A program made the position numbers and the translations under genes. Below, in pieces: positions 18,497-25,804 of a DNA stretch of 64,000 nt; the first letter of the stretch is position 1, and the number at the start of each line of letters is the position of its first letter. Under the pieces are notes generated by a model. The model was given only the letters and a program-made list of their open reading frames with translations. It searched no databases and was not told where the DNA came from. The stretch comes from Paenibacillus prosopidis (lineage in GTDB: Bacteria > Bacillota > Bacilli > Paenibacillales > Paenibacillaceae): NCBI RefSeq assembly GCF_003337375.1, contig NZ_QPJD01000009.1, forward strand, positions 124,001-188,000, written 5' to 3'.

Positions 18497-18760
18497 TTGC
18501 TTTTGCGTAAAACAGAAGGCAAGGATTCGCTCGGCAGCCTTTGAACTAACTAGCAGTAATGTTGAATAAAGTGTACTGCCCATTGGATTGAAAGTACTGA
18601 CAAACATTTCACATTAAGGATATTGTTTAAATAAATAATAAAGAAGCGTTAATAGAATTTAGAGATAAATTGGAGAATTATGTTTCGAGACAGAAGAAGT
18701 AAACACTGCCCAACTCAACCAAAGGCTCATATATATCTAAAGTAAATAAATCAAAATAAA
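18497..18760. other. Gene-free A/T-rich stretch
   Basis: About 260 bases with no supportable gene on either strand; it ends at the terminator of the SOS-type gene. Confidence 0.5.
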
Positions 18761-18837
18761 AATGCCCACTGATCGTATTCATTACGTTAGCAAGATTCAT
18801 TACGTAAGCAAGATAATGAACTCGATCAGCGGGCATT
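18761..18837 (-). terminator. Long hairpin terminator with repeats in the loop
   Basis: AATGCCC-x-CTGATCG-xx-TTCATTA (18761-18784) pairs with TAATGAA-xx-CGATCAG-x-GGGCATT (18814-18837). The minus-strand 3' side runs into TTTTATTTT. The 29-base loop and adjacent arm contain two near-identical copies of CATTACGTTAGCAAGAT. Placed to end the 132-residue gene. Confidence 0.65.
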
Positions 18838-18852
18838 AAATGTATGAATTCG

Positions 18853-19251
18853 TCATTTCTTCAGAAAAATTTCTGAAGTATACGTAGATATACTTGTATT
18901 AATTTCTGTAAGTAAGTATTCGCGTGAGAATGTTAGACGCTCCTCATAACCGTGATAATTAATCTGATATGTTACGTAATTGTGGACGCTATTAATCTCA
19001 TTTACTACGATATTCTGATTGAGCATTTTCCGTCTGGATATCGTGAGATCAGTGTCTATTTTTGCAATAATAAGGTCAGCGGCTCTGACGAAAACGCTGC
19101 GTAAAGAACGGGCTTTTTTATCCAATTCACGCTGATTATGTTTGACTACTTTGAGCACCAATGGAAGGATGATATAGTCGTATATCAACCGCAACTCTTC
19201 GCGTGATGGGGCAGCGGTCCGATCAAATATTTCCGATAATTTCATAGCCAT
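18853..19251 (-). CDS. Unrecognised SOS-regulated protein
   Basis: A 132-residue protein I do not recognise. It is mostly helical and charged at the N-terminal side (SEIFDRTAAPSREELRLIYDYI, then KVVKHNQRELDKKARSLR), with no signal peptide or membrane segment, and a beta-like C-terminal part (VHNYVTYQINYHGYEERLTF). ATG 19251 has GAGGTG 8 bases upstream. Its promoter is a strong sigma-A type with a LexA box inside the spacer, so it should be switched on by DNA damage. It ends in a long hairpin terminator and stands alone, not in an operon. Function unknown. Confidence 0.7.
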   Translation of the reverse strand: MAMKLSEIFDRTAAPSREELRLIYDYIILPLVLKVVKHNQRELDKKARSLRSVFVRAADLIIAKIDTDLTISRRKMLNQNIVVNEINSVHNYVTYQINYHGYEERLTFSREYLLTEINTSISTYTSEIFLKK

Positions 19252-19271
19252 ACGTTAGTCACCTCACGCTT

Positions 19272-19301
19272 ATTATATGCGAACATTTGTTCCCGAGTCA
19301 A
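19272..19301 (-). promoter_or_regulatory. Sigma-A promoter with embedded LexA box
   Basis: On the minus strand: -35 TTGACT (19301-19296), 18-base spacer, -10 TATAAT (19277-19272). Inside the spacer lies GGAACAAATGTTCG (19293-19280), which fits the Gram-positive LexA/DinR operator CGAAC-N4-GTTCG with one mismatch. It lies 21 bases upstream of the ATG of the 132-residue gene. Confidence 0.75.
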
Positions 19302-19378
19302 TAACCCCAAATTTGAAGACAGTATGAAAAGGGCAACTTAATTACAGCTCCAAACGTCTGTGAATACGGGGGGTTGTA

Positions 19379-19795
19379 ATGAGAAGAATGGTGATTATTA
19401 TTTTAGCAATTTGTTTCATTATTACAGGGTGCATGAACAAAGGGAAAACAATTACTTTAACACAAATAAAAGATTCATTTGAAAAGAATGGAGTGTCGAT
19501 GTCAGAAGTACCAGACTTACATCCAGAGAGTGTATTTTCAAAAGCTTATAATGATGTCACACCTAGACGCTTTGTAATTGATGAAAATCAGAAAATCAGC
19601 ATTTATGTCTACACCTCCAGCAAAGAGGTTAGAAAGGGTATAAAGGACTTCGAGAATAAGACGGCAGCAGCGGATCTGACACCACACACCATATATCAAA
19701 TAGCGAATGTATTAATTTTTTATGTGACAGATGAATCCTTTAAAGATGTGAGAGTTGATTTGGCTATCGAGGAGCTGCTGTCTCTCACGAAATAA
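19379..19795 (+). CDS. Putative small lipoprotein
   Basis: A 138-residue protein with a lipoprotein signal (MRRMVIIILAICFIITGC, lipobox ITGC). The mature part, beginning MNKGKTITLTQIKDSFEKNG, has no family I can name; the C-terminal half alternates beta strands and helices (ISIYVYTSSKEVRKGIKDF, then YQIANVLIFYVTDES). GGGGGG just upstream acts as ribosome binding site. Divergent from the SOS-type gene. Function unknown. Confidence 0.65.
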   Translation: MRRMVIIILAICFIITGCMNKGKTITLTQIKDSFEKNGVSMSEVPDLHPESVFSKAYNDVTPRRFVIDENQKISIYVYTSSKEVRKGIKDFENKTAAADLTPHTIYQIANVLIFYVTDESFKDVRVDLAIEELLSLTK

Positions 19796-19843
19796 TATTA
19801 AAGAAGTTGGAAACGGTCGCCATTTCGATGAGGGGTGATAAAA

Positions 19844-20440
19844 ATGTGGAAGAGCAGAACAATGATTTTACTGAGTTTTTTGTTCATGTTAATTGCGTTG
19901 TTCATTGTCGAGCCTGTAACTGTCCATGCATGTTCTTGTGCTGAACCACCAAGCATAGAAGATCAGATGAATCGAAAAACCGCAATTTTTACAGGGAAAG
20001 TATTGAGTTTGACAAAACCTGATAAAGGAAAGTTTTGGTCTTCTGCAGATCCAGTCAAAGCCCAATTCGAAGTGAAAACGGTATGGAAAGGAAAATTGGG
20101 TTCTCAAACGGCTGTTTACACGGCGTTGAGTTCGGCAAGTTGCGGATATGAGGGATTCGAAGTGAATAAAGAATATATCGTTTTTGCCTACGGCGATCCT
20201 GATCGGCTTGAAACAGGTCTTTGTGAAGGGACTAAGACTCTTGCATCCGCGAAAGAAGATCTTAAAGCATTAGGAGCAGGATATGAGCCATCTAAGGAAC
20301 CTATCTCTGGAGAGGCTTCGTACGAAATGTCTACTTCTAAAGAAGAAACCGATAACCGATTAATAATAATCGGATTATGTGCTGTAATTCTTATAGCTTT
20401 TTTATTGTTGGTTTTAGCCTTAAGAAGGCGGCGCTCATGA
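19844..20440 (+). CDS. NTR/TIMP-like protein with C-terminal membrane anchor
   Basis: A 198-residue protein from ATG 19844 (GAGGGG upstream; GTG 19835 is an alternative). It has a signal peptide ending at VTVHA, immediately followed by CSCAEPPSIEDQM. A mature N-terminal CxC plus later cysteines (SSASCGYEGF, TGLCEGTK) and a beta-barrel core (AIFTGKVLSL, AQFEVKTVWKG) is the layout of the netrin/TIMP-like OB-fold in bacteria. The C-terminus has one membrane helix and ends RRRRS. So it should sit outside the cell, anchored by its tail. Whether it inhibits proteases as animal TIMPs do is unknown. Confidence 0.7.
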   Translation: MWKSRTMILLSFLFMLIALFIVEPVTVHACSCAEPPSIEDQMNRKTAIFTGKVLSLTKPDKGKFWSSADPVKAQFEVKTVWKGKLGSQTAVYTALSSASCGYEGFEVNKEYIVFAYGDPDRLETGLCEGTKTLASAKEDLKALGAGYEPSKEPISGEASYEMSTSKEETDNRLIIIGLCAVILIAFLLLVLALRRRRS

Positions 20441-20461
20441 TTCTTTTTTCGTCAAACTTGG

Positions 20462-20899
20462 TTATGCTGGCATTGGCGTATCAGTAGGGTCTGCATAGCC
20501 TTCTTTATAAGTATCATCAATGAAATTCCGGATTTCTTTATCCGACTTACCTTCAGATTTCATTTTGGCAGCAGTAGCCGCGATCTCCAGACATACACCA
20601 CACCTTGTTCCGTGGTCATCCCATACGATGGAACCGTCCTGGTTGACTTCTTTAATAAAGCAGTTCAAATTGCTCTTATGTCCCGCACTTTCACCGCAAC
20701 CGCAATAACAGGGTATCCATTGCAGCAAGTCCGCAGCCTGTCCTGCGATTTGGTATACTAAACGGATCCTTTCCATTTGACCGTCCAAGAAGGTCGGCAT
20801 AATATCTGCGGAAGCTGTTTTCTCCTGTAAGTCTCCATGTGAATGTGACTGATGAGACTCTTCTTTGTGAGTGCCACAAGCGGAAAGAATCAATGCCAT
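20462..20899 (-). CDS. PCYCGC-motif lipoprotein, start region damaged
   Basis: A 145-residue reading frame with the signature PCYCGCGESAGHKSNLNCF, typical of the PCYCGC family of Bacillales lipoproteins, and a second Cys pair (TRCGVCLEIA). The mature N-terminus after the lipobox cysteine (SAC) is histidine-rich (HKEESHQSHSHGD). The only in-frame ATG (20899) leaves just MALILSAC as signal, too short. Upstream codons read RRTKSLFLFIV to a TGA at 20936-20938. Removing one C from AAACCG near 20934 would join GTG-AAA to this and give a normal lipoprotein signal, so a one-base frameshift is likely. Function unknown; may bind metal. Confidence 0.65.
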   Translation of the reverse strand: MALILSACGTHKEESHQSHSHGDLQEKTASADIMPTFLDGQMERIRLVYQIAGQAADLLQWIPCYCGCGESAGHKSNLNCFIKEVNQDGSIVWDDHGTRCGVCLEIAATAAKMKSEGKSDKEIRNFIDDTYKEGYADPTDTPMPA

Positions 20900-21045
20900 A
20901 ACAATGAATAGGAATAGGCTTTTTGTTCTACGGTTTCACCTCGTTGAAATAGTTGTGATTAATATAACATATTAACTGAACAGTAATAGACCAGCTATGA
21001 AATGTTCAATAAATCATTGAAATGAACGATTCTTTTTAAAATATT

Positions 21046-21345
21046 GTGCAAATAAAAAAGGAAAATTTACAAGCAAAATACGTGTAAACGTTCCTTATTT
21101 TTTTATGATATATAGCTTCCAATGCTTTTCGTTACGCGGACTTAATAATCAGTACTGAGCGAATACTTTGACAGCTTCTATCGCTTTTTGAAGCAGCTGT
21201 TTGCGGTTCATTGGCTTCGTCTCCGAGAGGCACCATATAAATTTTGTTGATTTTTAAAAACCTTCAGCATTAGCCAACACAACTTATGTTCGGATCGCAT
21301 CTTCTAAATAAACAACTTTTACAAATACAGATTATAGCATATGCC
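21046..21345 (-). pseudogene. Degenerate copy of the tyrosine-phosphatase 3' end and terminator
   Basis: This stretch aligns base for base with the 3' part and terminator of the phosphatase gene at 28.73-29.2 kb, in the same orientation. Shared blocks include the terminator (AAGGAA arm and AACGTTCCTTATTTTTTTA), the codons after it (ATAGCTTCCAATGCTTTTCG), GAGCGAATACTTTG, and TTGAAGCAGCTGTT. Relative to the intact gene it lacks about 125 internal bases, including the region coding for the HCx5R active site, and the left end fades out near 21345. No functional reading frame. Confidence 0.75.
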
Positions 21346-21439
21346 AAAACCTTGACCTTAGGCAGTTCCAGTACCACCCGCAGTCCAAACATCGGTAAGA
21401 AATAGCGTCGATAGATTTGAACATCCGAGGAGGGGTCAA

Positions 21440-21535
21440 ATGGAAATATTCAGGCTTCAACGGGCTGAAGAACTCCAAGCGGCGGAGAAAAAGTATCTGC
21501 CTTCACAGGATCGTATTCGGGGTGACCGCTCTTGA
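21440..21535 (+). CDS. Short coupled ORF or 3' scrap of PEP mutase
   Basis: A 31-codon frame, MEIFRLQRAEELQAAEKKYLP plus ten residues. It has a good site (AGGAGG, 6 bases before ATG), and its TGA overlaps the TTG start of the decarboxylase as TTGA, so the two are translationally coupled. EIFRLQ-x5-EL-x2-AEKKYLP resembles the C-terminus of phosphoenolpyruvate mutase, whose gene normally precedes the decarboxylase in phosphonate operons. The rest of such a gene is not visible upstream. Alternatives: a genuine leader peptide, or chance. No PEP mutase active-site motif (EDKxxxK) is found anywhere in the window. Confidence 0.45.
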   Translation: MEIFRLQRAEELQAAEKKYLPSQDRIRGDRS

Positions 21536-22707
21536 TCGATATGGGGGCTTTTGGAAGAGAACTTCAAAAGTTAGGGTTTACGTTCTATACCGGGGTTCCG
21601 TGCTCCATTTTAAAAGATCTGATTAATTATGCGATCAACGAATATGACTATGTTGCGGCGGCAAACGAGGGAGATGCGGTCGCCATTGCATCGGGAGCAG
21701 TACTAGGGGGGAGAAAACCGGTTGTTCTCATGCAAAACTCAGGATTGACTAACGCCGTTTCCCCCTTGGTATCGCTTAATTATCCGTTTCGGATTCCAGT
21801 TCTGGGGTTTGTTAGCTTGCGAGGGGAAGAAGGCGTGCCGGATGAACCGCAGCATGAACTGATGGGGCGAATTACTACGCAACTGCTAGATTTGATGCAA
21901 GTAAAATGGATGTACCTATCTTATGATTTGGATGAAGCAACCCGTCAACTGTCTCAGGCCAATCAGTTTATTGAGAACAACCGGCCTTTTTTCTTCGTAG
22001 TTAAAAAAGGAACGTTTGGAATAGAAACCCTGAAAAAACAACAGCTCTCCTTACGCTTGAATAAGATTAAAATCATGAAAAGCAAAGCGGATCAGCTGCC
22101 TCTCCGAAATGAAGCATTGAAGGTCATTAATGCATTGAAGGACAGCAAAACCGTACAACTGGCTACGACAGGAAAAACAGGCCGGGAATTGTATGAAATC
22201 GAAGATGCCTGCAACCATTTTTACATGGTCGGCTCCATGGGATGCATAAGTTCTCTAGGGCTCGGTTTGGCGCTAAGTCAAAAAGATACGGAGACCATCG
22301 TCATCGACGGAGACGGTTCTGTCTTGATGCGGATGGGGAGCTTGGCTACCAACGGATACTATGGTCCGCAGAACATGCTTCATATTCTTCTGGATAATCA
22401 AGCTCATGATTCAACCGGGGGACAGAGTACGGTTTCCCATAATGTAAATTTTGTCGAGATTGCAGCGGCTTGCGGTTACATGAAATCCATTTATATTCAC
22501 AGCCTGGGGGAGCTTGCTGCCTGCATAAAAGAATGGAAGAAAACGAGGGGATTGACCTTTCTCTATCTCAGAATTTCCAGAAGTCCTGAGAAGAGACAGC
22601 TTGCCCGTCCCCTACTAAAACCGTATGAAATGAAAGAACGGCTTCAGAGATTTTTAAGAAGCGGCTCGCGCGGGATTAAAGGAGATGAACCGGATTGCGA
22701 AACGTAA
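21532..22707 (+). CDS. ppd: Phosphonopyruvate decarboxylase
   Basis: A 391-residue thiamine-diphosphate enzyme. The N-terminal PYR domain has FYTGVPCSILKDLINY and ANEGDAVAIASGA, both typical of phosphonopyruvate decarboxylase, followed by QNSGLTNAVSPL. The C-terminal PP domain carries the ThDP/Mg motif IDGDGSVLMRMG near residue 257 with the distal asparagine in LLDNQAHDSTGGQ. It converts phosphonopyruvate to phosphonoacetaldehyde, the step that drives C-P bond formation. Start TTG 21532 is preceded by GGGGTGA; ATG 21541 is possible. The next gene overlaps it by 13 bases. The preceding PEP mutase gene is missing or reduced to a scrap. Confidence 0.88.
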   Translation: MIDMGAFGRELQKLGFTFYTGVPCSILKDLINYAINEYDYVAAANEGDAVAIASGAVLGGRKPVVLMQNSGLTNAVSPLVSLNYPFRIPVLGFVSLRGEEGVPDEPQHELMGRITTQLLDLMQVKWMYLSYDLDEATRQLSQANQFIENNRPFFFVVKKGTFGIETLKKQQLSLRLNKIKIMKSKADQLPLRNEALKVINALKDSKTVQLATTGKTGRELYEIEDACNHFYMVGSMGCISSLGLGLALSQKDTETIVIDGDGSVLMRMGSLATNGYYGPQNMLHILLDNQAHDSTGGQSTVSHNVNFVEIAAACGYMKSIYIHSLGELAACIKEWKKTRGLTFLYLRISRSPEKRQLARPLLKPYEMKERLQRFLRSGSRGIKGDEPDCET

Positions 22708-23822
22708 AAAGAAATATTTTGCTTACCCCCGGTCCTGCGACAACTACGAACAGTGTTAAATTCTCTCAGGTGGTGCCGGATATTTGCCCCCGCGAAAAGG
22801 ATTTTGGCAAGCTGATGCAAACCATTTCAGTAGAACTGACCCGATTCGTTGCCGATACGGAATATTATACGACCGTTCTGTTCGGCGGTTCAGGCACCGC
22901 AGCGGTTGAGTCTGTTTTAAGTTCCGTTATCGGCGATGAGTCTATCGTTATCATTAATAACGGCGCATATGGAAAACGCATGTGCGAGATCGCGGATGCC
23001 TACGGAATGAATTTCCTGGAGTTCAAAAGCTCACCTCATGAGGCCATCGATTTGACTGACTTAGAATCGTTCGTTCACAACTGCAACCGAAAAATAGCTT
23101 ATCTCGCAGTAGTACATCATGAGACGACAACCGGCCTTTTGAATGATATTAAGTCGATTGGAAAGCTGTGCAGGAAACGTCAGATCGATATGATTGTAGA
23201 TGCGATGAGCTCCTATGCGACGATACCGATCCGGATGATGGAAATGAATATCAGCTATTTGGCCGCGAGCTCTAATAAAAACCTTCAAGGCATGGCAGGG
23301 GTTTCGTTTGTTATCGCCAATAGGAACAAAATGGAAGGATTGCGTCTTAAAAAACCGAGGAATTATTACCTGAATTTGTTTGCTCAATACAAGTACTTTT
23401 CAGAAACCGGTCAAATGCGGTTCACCCCGCCGGTACAGACCCTTTATGCGCTAAACCGTGCAATTATGGAAGTAAAACAGGAAGGGATTAAAGAAAGATA
23501 TGCAAGATACGCCAAGTCCTGGGAAACCTTAATCGATGGTATTGCCACACTCGGATTGAAACATATCGTGGATACAAAACATCATTCCAAAATCGTCACA
23601 TCCATTATCGAACCCGATTGTGACGGATACGATTTCGATAAAATGCATGATTATTTATATAGCAGAGGGTTCACGATTTATCCCGGCAAACTTGAAGAAT
23701 TAAAAACGTTCCGAATCGCGAAAATCGGGGATATTTCCTATAAGGACATTAGAGCGTTTTTAATATTGCTTGAAGATTATCTAAAGAGTATTGACTTTTT
23801 ACGGAAGGCTGATGACCGATGA
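22695..23822 (+). CDS. phnW: 2-aminoethylphosphonate aminotransferase
   Basis: A 375-residue class V aminotransferase of the PhnW type: LLTPGPATTT at the start, DICPREKDFG, LFGGSGTAAVES, VVHHETTTG and the PLP-lysine context SSNKNLQGMAG near residue 194. It interconverts phosphonoacetaldehyde and 2-aminoethylphosphonate (AEP) with an amino donor such as alanine. Next to a decarboxylase it would run in the biosynthetic direction. TTG start with GGAGATGA upstream; it overlaps the decarboxylase by 13 bases and the ATP-grasp gene by 4 bases (ATGA). Length is normal. Confidence 0.88.
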   Translation: MRNVKRNILLTPGPATTTNSVKFSQVVPDICPREKDFGKLMQTISVELTRFVADTEYYTTVLFGGSGTAAVESVLSSVIGDESIVIINNGAYGKRMCEIADAYGMNFLEFKSSPHEAIDLTDLESFVHNCNRKIAYLAVVHHETTTGLLNDIKSIGKLCRKRQIDMIVDAMSSYATIPIRMMEMNISYLAASSNKNLQGMAGVSFVIANRNKMEGLRLKKPRNYYLNLFAQYKYFSETGQMRFTPPVQTLYALNRAIMEVKQEGIKERYARYAKSWETLIDGIATLGLKHIVDTKHHSKIVTSIIEPDCDGYDFDKMHDYLYSRGFTIYPGKLEELKTFRIAKIGDISYKDIRAFLILLEDYLKSIDFLRKADDR

Positions 23823-24574
23823 ACACGCCCAATCGACGCAGCAAATGGGTAAAATACAGGGTGATGAAACGATTTGGAGTCTTGAAACATCACATTCCGA
23901 TAACGCGAAGGCTAACGCCAAAAACGTTTTGGGGTTTTGTTGAAAAGTATAGCGATGTTATCCTTAAACCGGCCTATGGAAGCCGCGGGAAGGGAGTTAT
24001 ACGGGTAACCTCGAGAGGGAACTATCGTTACACTATACACATGGAGAACGAAAGGATAACGAAACAAGGAAAAGAATGGACATATGCTTATATAAGAAAG
24101 ATCATCGGATCCTATAGTTATATTGTTCAACGTAGAATTCCCCTTAGTACTGTGAATAACCGACCTTTCGATATGCGGGTCATTGTACAGCGCAGAAGAA
24201 ACACCCATGATTGGGAAATAACCGGAAGAGTTGCTAAAGTAGCAGGCGAAGGTTACATTGTTACTAACATTACCAGAAGCAAAGGAACGATCATGAAGCT
24301 GGAAAGCGCCCTTCAAAAATCTTCGCTTAAAGATTATTCTCACCGAATCTTAATGCCCAATATCGATAGAATTGCAATACTTATAGCCAGGAAACTGAGC
24401 AGAAACAAATTATATTTAAACCAACACATTTTTGGGTTGGATATGGGGCTTGATACGAATGGGCGAGTATGGGTCATTGAAGTGAATCTCAAACCCGTGC
24501 TGTCGCATTTCCGTAAACTGAAGGACCAGACCATGTATCAACGAATTATGGAATATAAGAAAAAAAATATCTGA
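23819..24574 (+). CDS. YheC/YheD-type ATP-grasp protein
   Basis: A 251-residue protein of the ATP-grasp fold, YheC/YheD family, members of which are spore-coat associated in Bacillus. Seen: VILKPAYGSRGKGVIRV (ATP-binding lysine and glycine loop), YIVQRRIPLSTVNNRPFDMRVIVQRR, and the metal-binding end FGLDMGLDTNGRVWVIEVNLKP (D and E-N pair). ATP-grasp enzymes join a carboxylate to an amine or other nucleophile. Its ATG overlaps the phnW stop as ATGA, so it is part of the phosphonate operon. The inferred role is to attach AEP, or something made from it, to a carboxyl acceptor, but this is not shown by the sequence. Confidence 0.75.
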   Translation: MNTPNRRSKWVKYRVMKRFGVLKHHIPITRRLTPKTFWGFVEKYSDVILKPAYGSRGKGVIRVTSRGNYRYTIHMENERITKQGKEWTYAYIRKIIGSYSYIVQRRIPLSTVNNRPFDMRVIVQRRRNTHDWEITGRVAKVAGEGYIVTNITRSKGTIMKLESALQKSSLKDYSHRILMPNIDRIAILIARKLSRNKLYLNQHIFGLDMGLDTNGRVWVIEVNLKPVLSHFRKLKDQTMYQRIMEYKKKNI

Positions 24575-24694
24575 TCGAACGGCTTCCGCCTCGAGACAAT
24601 TTTAAATATGAAGGGAAGCCTTCCGTGAACAATCCGAAAGGCTCGTCGTATCTTTGGAAATCGCCTCGATGTAGGAGGAACACTGTCCTCCGCA

Positions 24695-25786
24695 TCAGAA
24701 GACGGCGGATAATATGAAATAACCGATCGCACCCAATATACCTGCTCCGGGCAAAGTGAGTACCCATGATAAAACAATATCCTTGACCACCGACCAGTTC
24801 ACGGTTTTTAAACCTTTCGAACCGTTCGACCCGGAGGCAAACCCGGATCCGATGATGCTGGAAGTGGAAACGTGAGTGGTTGATACGGGGAGCCCCATTT
24901 TGCTTGCAAACAAAATCAGCGAAGCTGAAGTGACGGCCGCCGCCAAACCGGTGGCCGGTTTCATGTCGGTTACCTTATAGGCCAATGTATGAGTCACCTT
25001 TGAACCTTTGATGTAGCTCCCCAAAGCCATCGCAAGGGTAATCAGGATAAAAAACGGGACGGCTTGAGAGAGCGTCAGGCCGTTTAAAGCCGCAAATCCG
25101 ATTAAAACCGCCATTCCAACAATTTTCGGCGTGTCATTGACCGCTCTGACGAAACAGACCGCTCCGCTGAACAACCAAATCGAATGTTTTTCCAAAGGCT
25201 TAAAAAATGTAAACCTGTTGATGATAACGGCCAAAACCCAGGCAACGACGAATCCGACGACAGGGCTTAACAGCAAAGGGATTACAACCAAAGCCAGCAA
25301 GTTGGTCCATAATACCCCTTGAATCCCGAAAGAAAGGATGCCCACCAGGATCATGGAGCCCACCAGGGAATGCGTCGTGGATACGGGTAATGAAAATTTG
25401 GTCGCAACCGCAACCCACAACGATGCTCCGAATATAATGGCGAGCACCATGATTTGAGTCACATCAAAATCCGTATTCAAGATCCCTTTAGTGAACAGTT
25501 TAAATAATTTTACGGAAAAGTATATCGAAAAAACGGATCCCAGCACCGTCATAACAGTTCCAAACAAAAGCCCTGTCCGGATGCTTATATTTTTGGAGGC
25601 CACCAAGGGAGCGATTCCCCTCGAGACATCGTTTCCGCCGTTTTCGAAAGCAAGCCAGGTGACCAGGGCCAATCCCAAGAAGACAAGAACGGACTTTTCG
25701 CCGGAAGGAAGAAACAGAAAAAACGGCAAAGGCAGCAGCGTGGAAATGATAACCCCGATCCAAGAGGTTTGTATTAATTTCAGCAC
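24695..25786 (-). CDS. PiT-family inorganic phosphate transporter
   Basis: A 363-residue membrane protein with about 10 helices and the two PHO-4 family signatures, FENGGNDVSRGIAPL near residue 48 and GLPVSTTHVSTSSIIGSGF near residue 303, plus the first repeat SLPVSTTHSLVGS. PiT proteins import phosphate, usually with protons or sodium; some Bacillales members carry sulfate. It is the last gene of the aroA-iPGM-PiT operon, 18 bases after the iPGM stop, and converges with the ATP-grasp gene. Confidence 0.85.
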   Translation of the reverse strand: MLKLIQTSWIGVIISTLLPLPFFLFLPSGEKSVLVFLGLALVTWLAFENGGNDVSRGIAPLVASKNISIRTGLLFGTVMTVLGSVFSIYFSVKLFKLFTKGILNTDFDVTQIMVLAIIFGASLWVAVATKFSLPVSTTHSLVGSMILVGILSFGIQGVLWTNLLALVVIPLLLSPVVGFVVAWVLAVIINRFTFFKPLEKHSIWLFSGAVCFVRAVNDTPKIVGMAVLIGFAALNGLTLSQAVPFFILITLAMALGSYIKGSKVTHTLAYKVTDMKPATGLAAAVTSASLILFASKMGLPVSTTHVSTSSIIGSGFASGSNGSKGLKTVNWSVVKDIVLSWVLTLPGAGILGAIGYFILSAVF

Positions 25787-25804
25787 GTTCGAACCCCTCT
25801 CCTA

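Noticed and set aside
21417..21626. 69-codon reading frame before the decarboxylase
   Set aside because: It overlaps both the coupled 31-codon frame and the decarboxylase in another frame and has no similarity or ribosome site.
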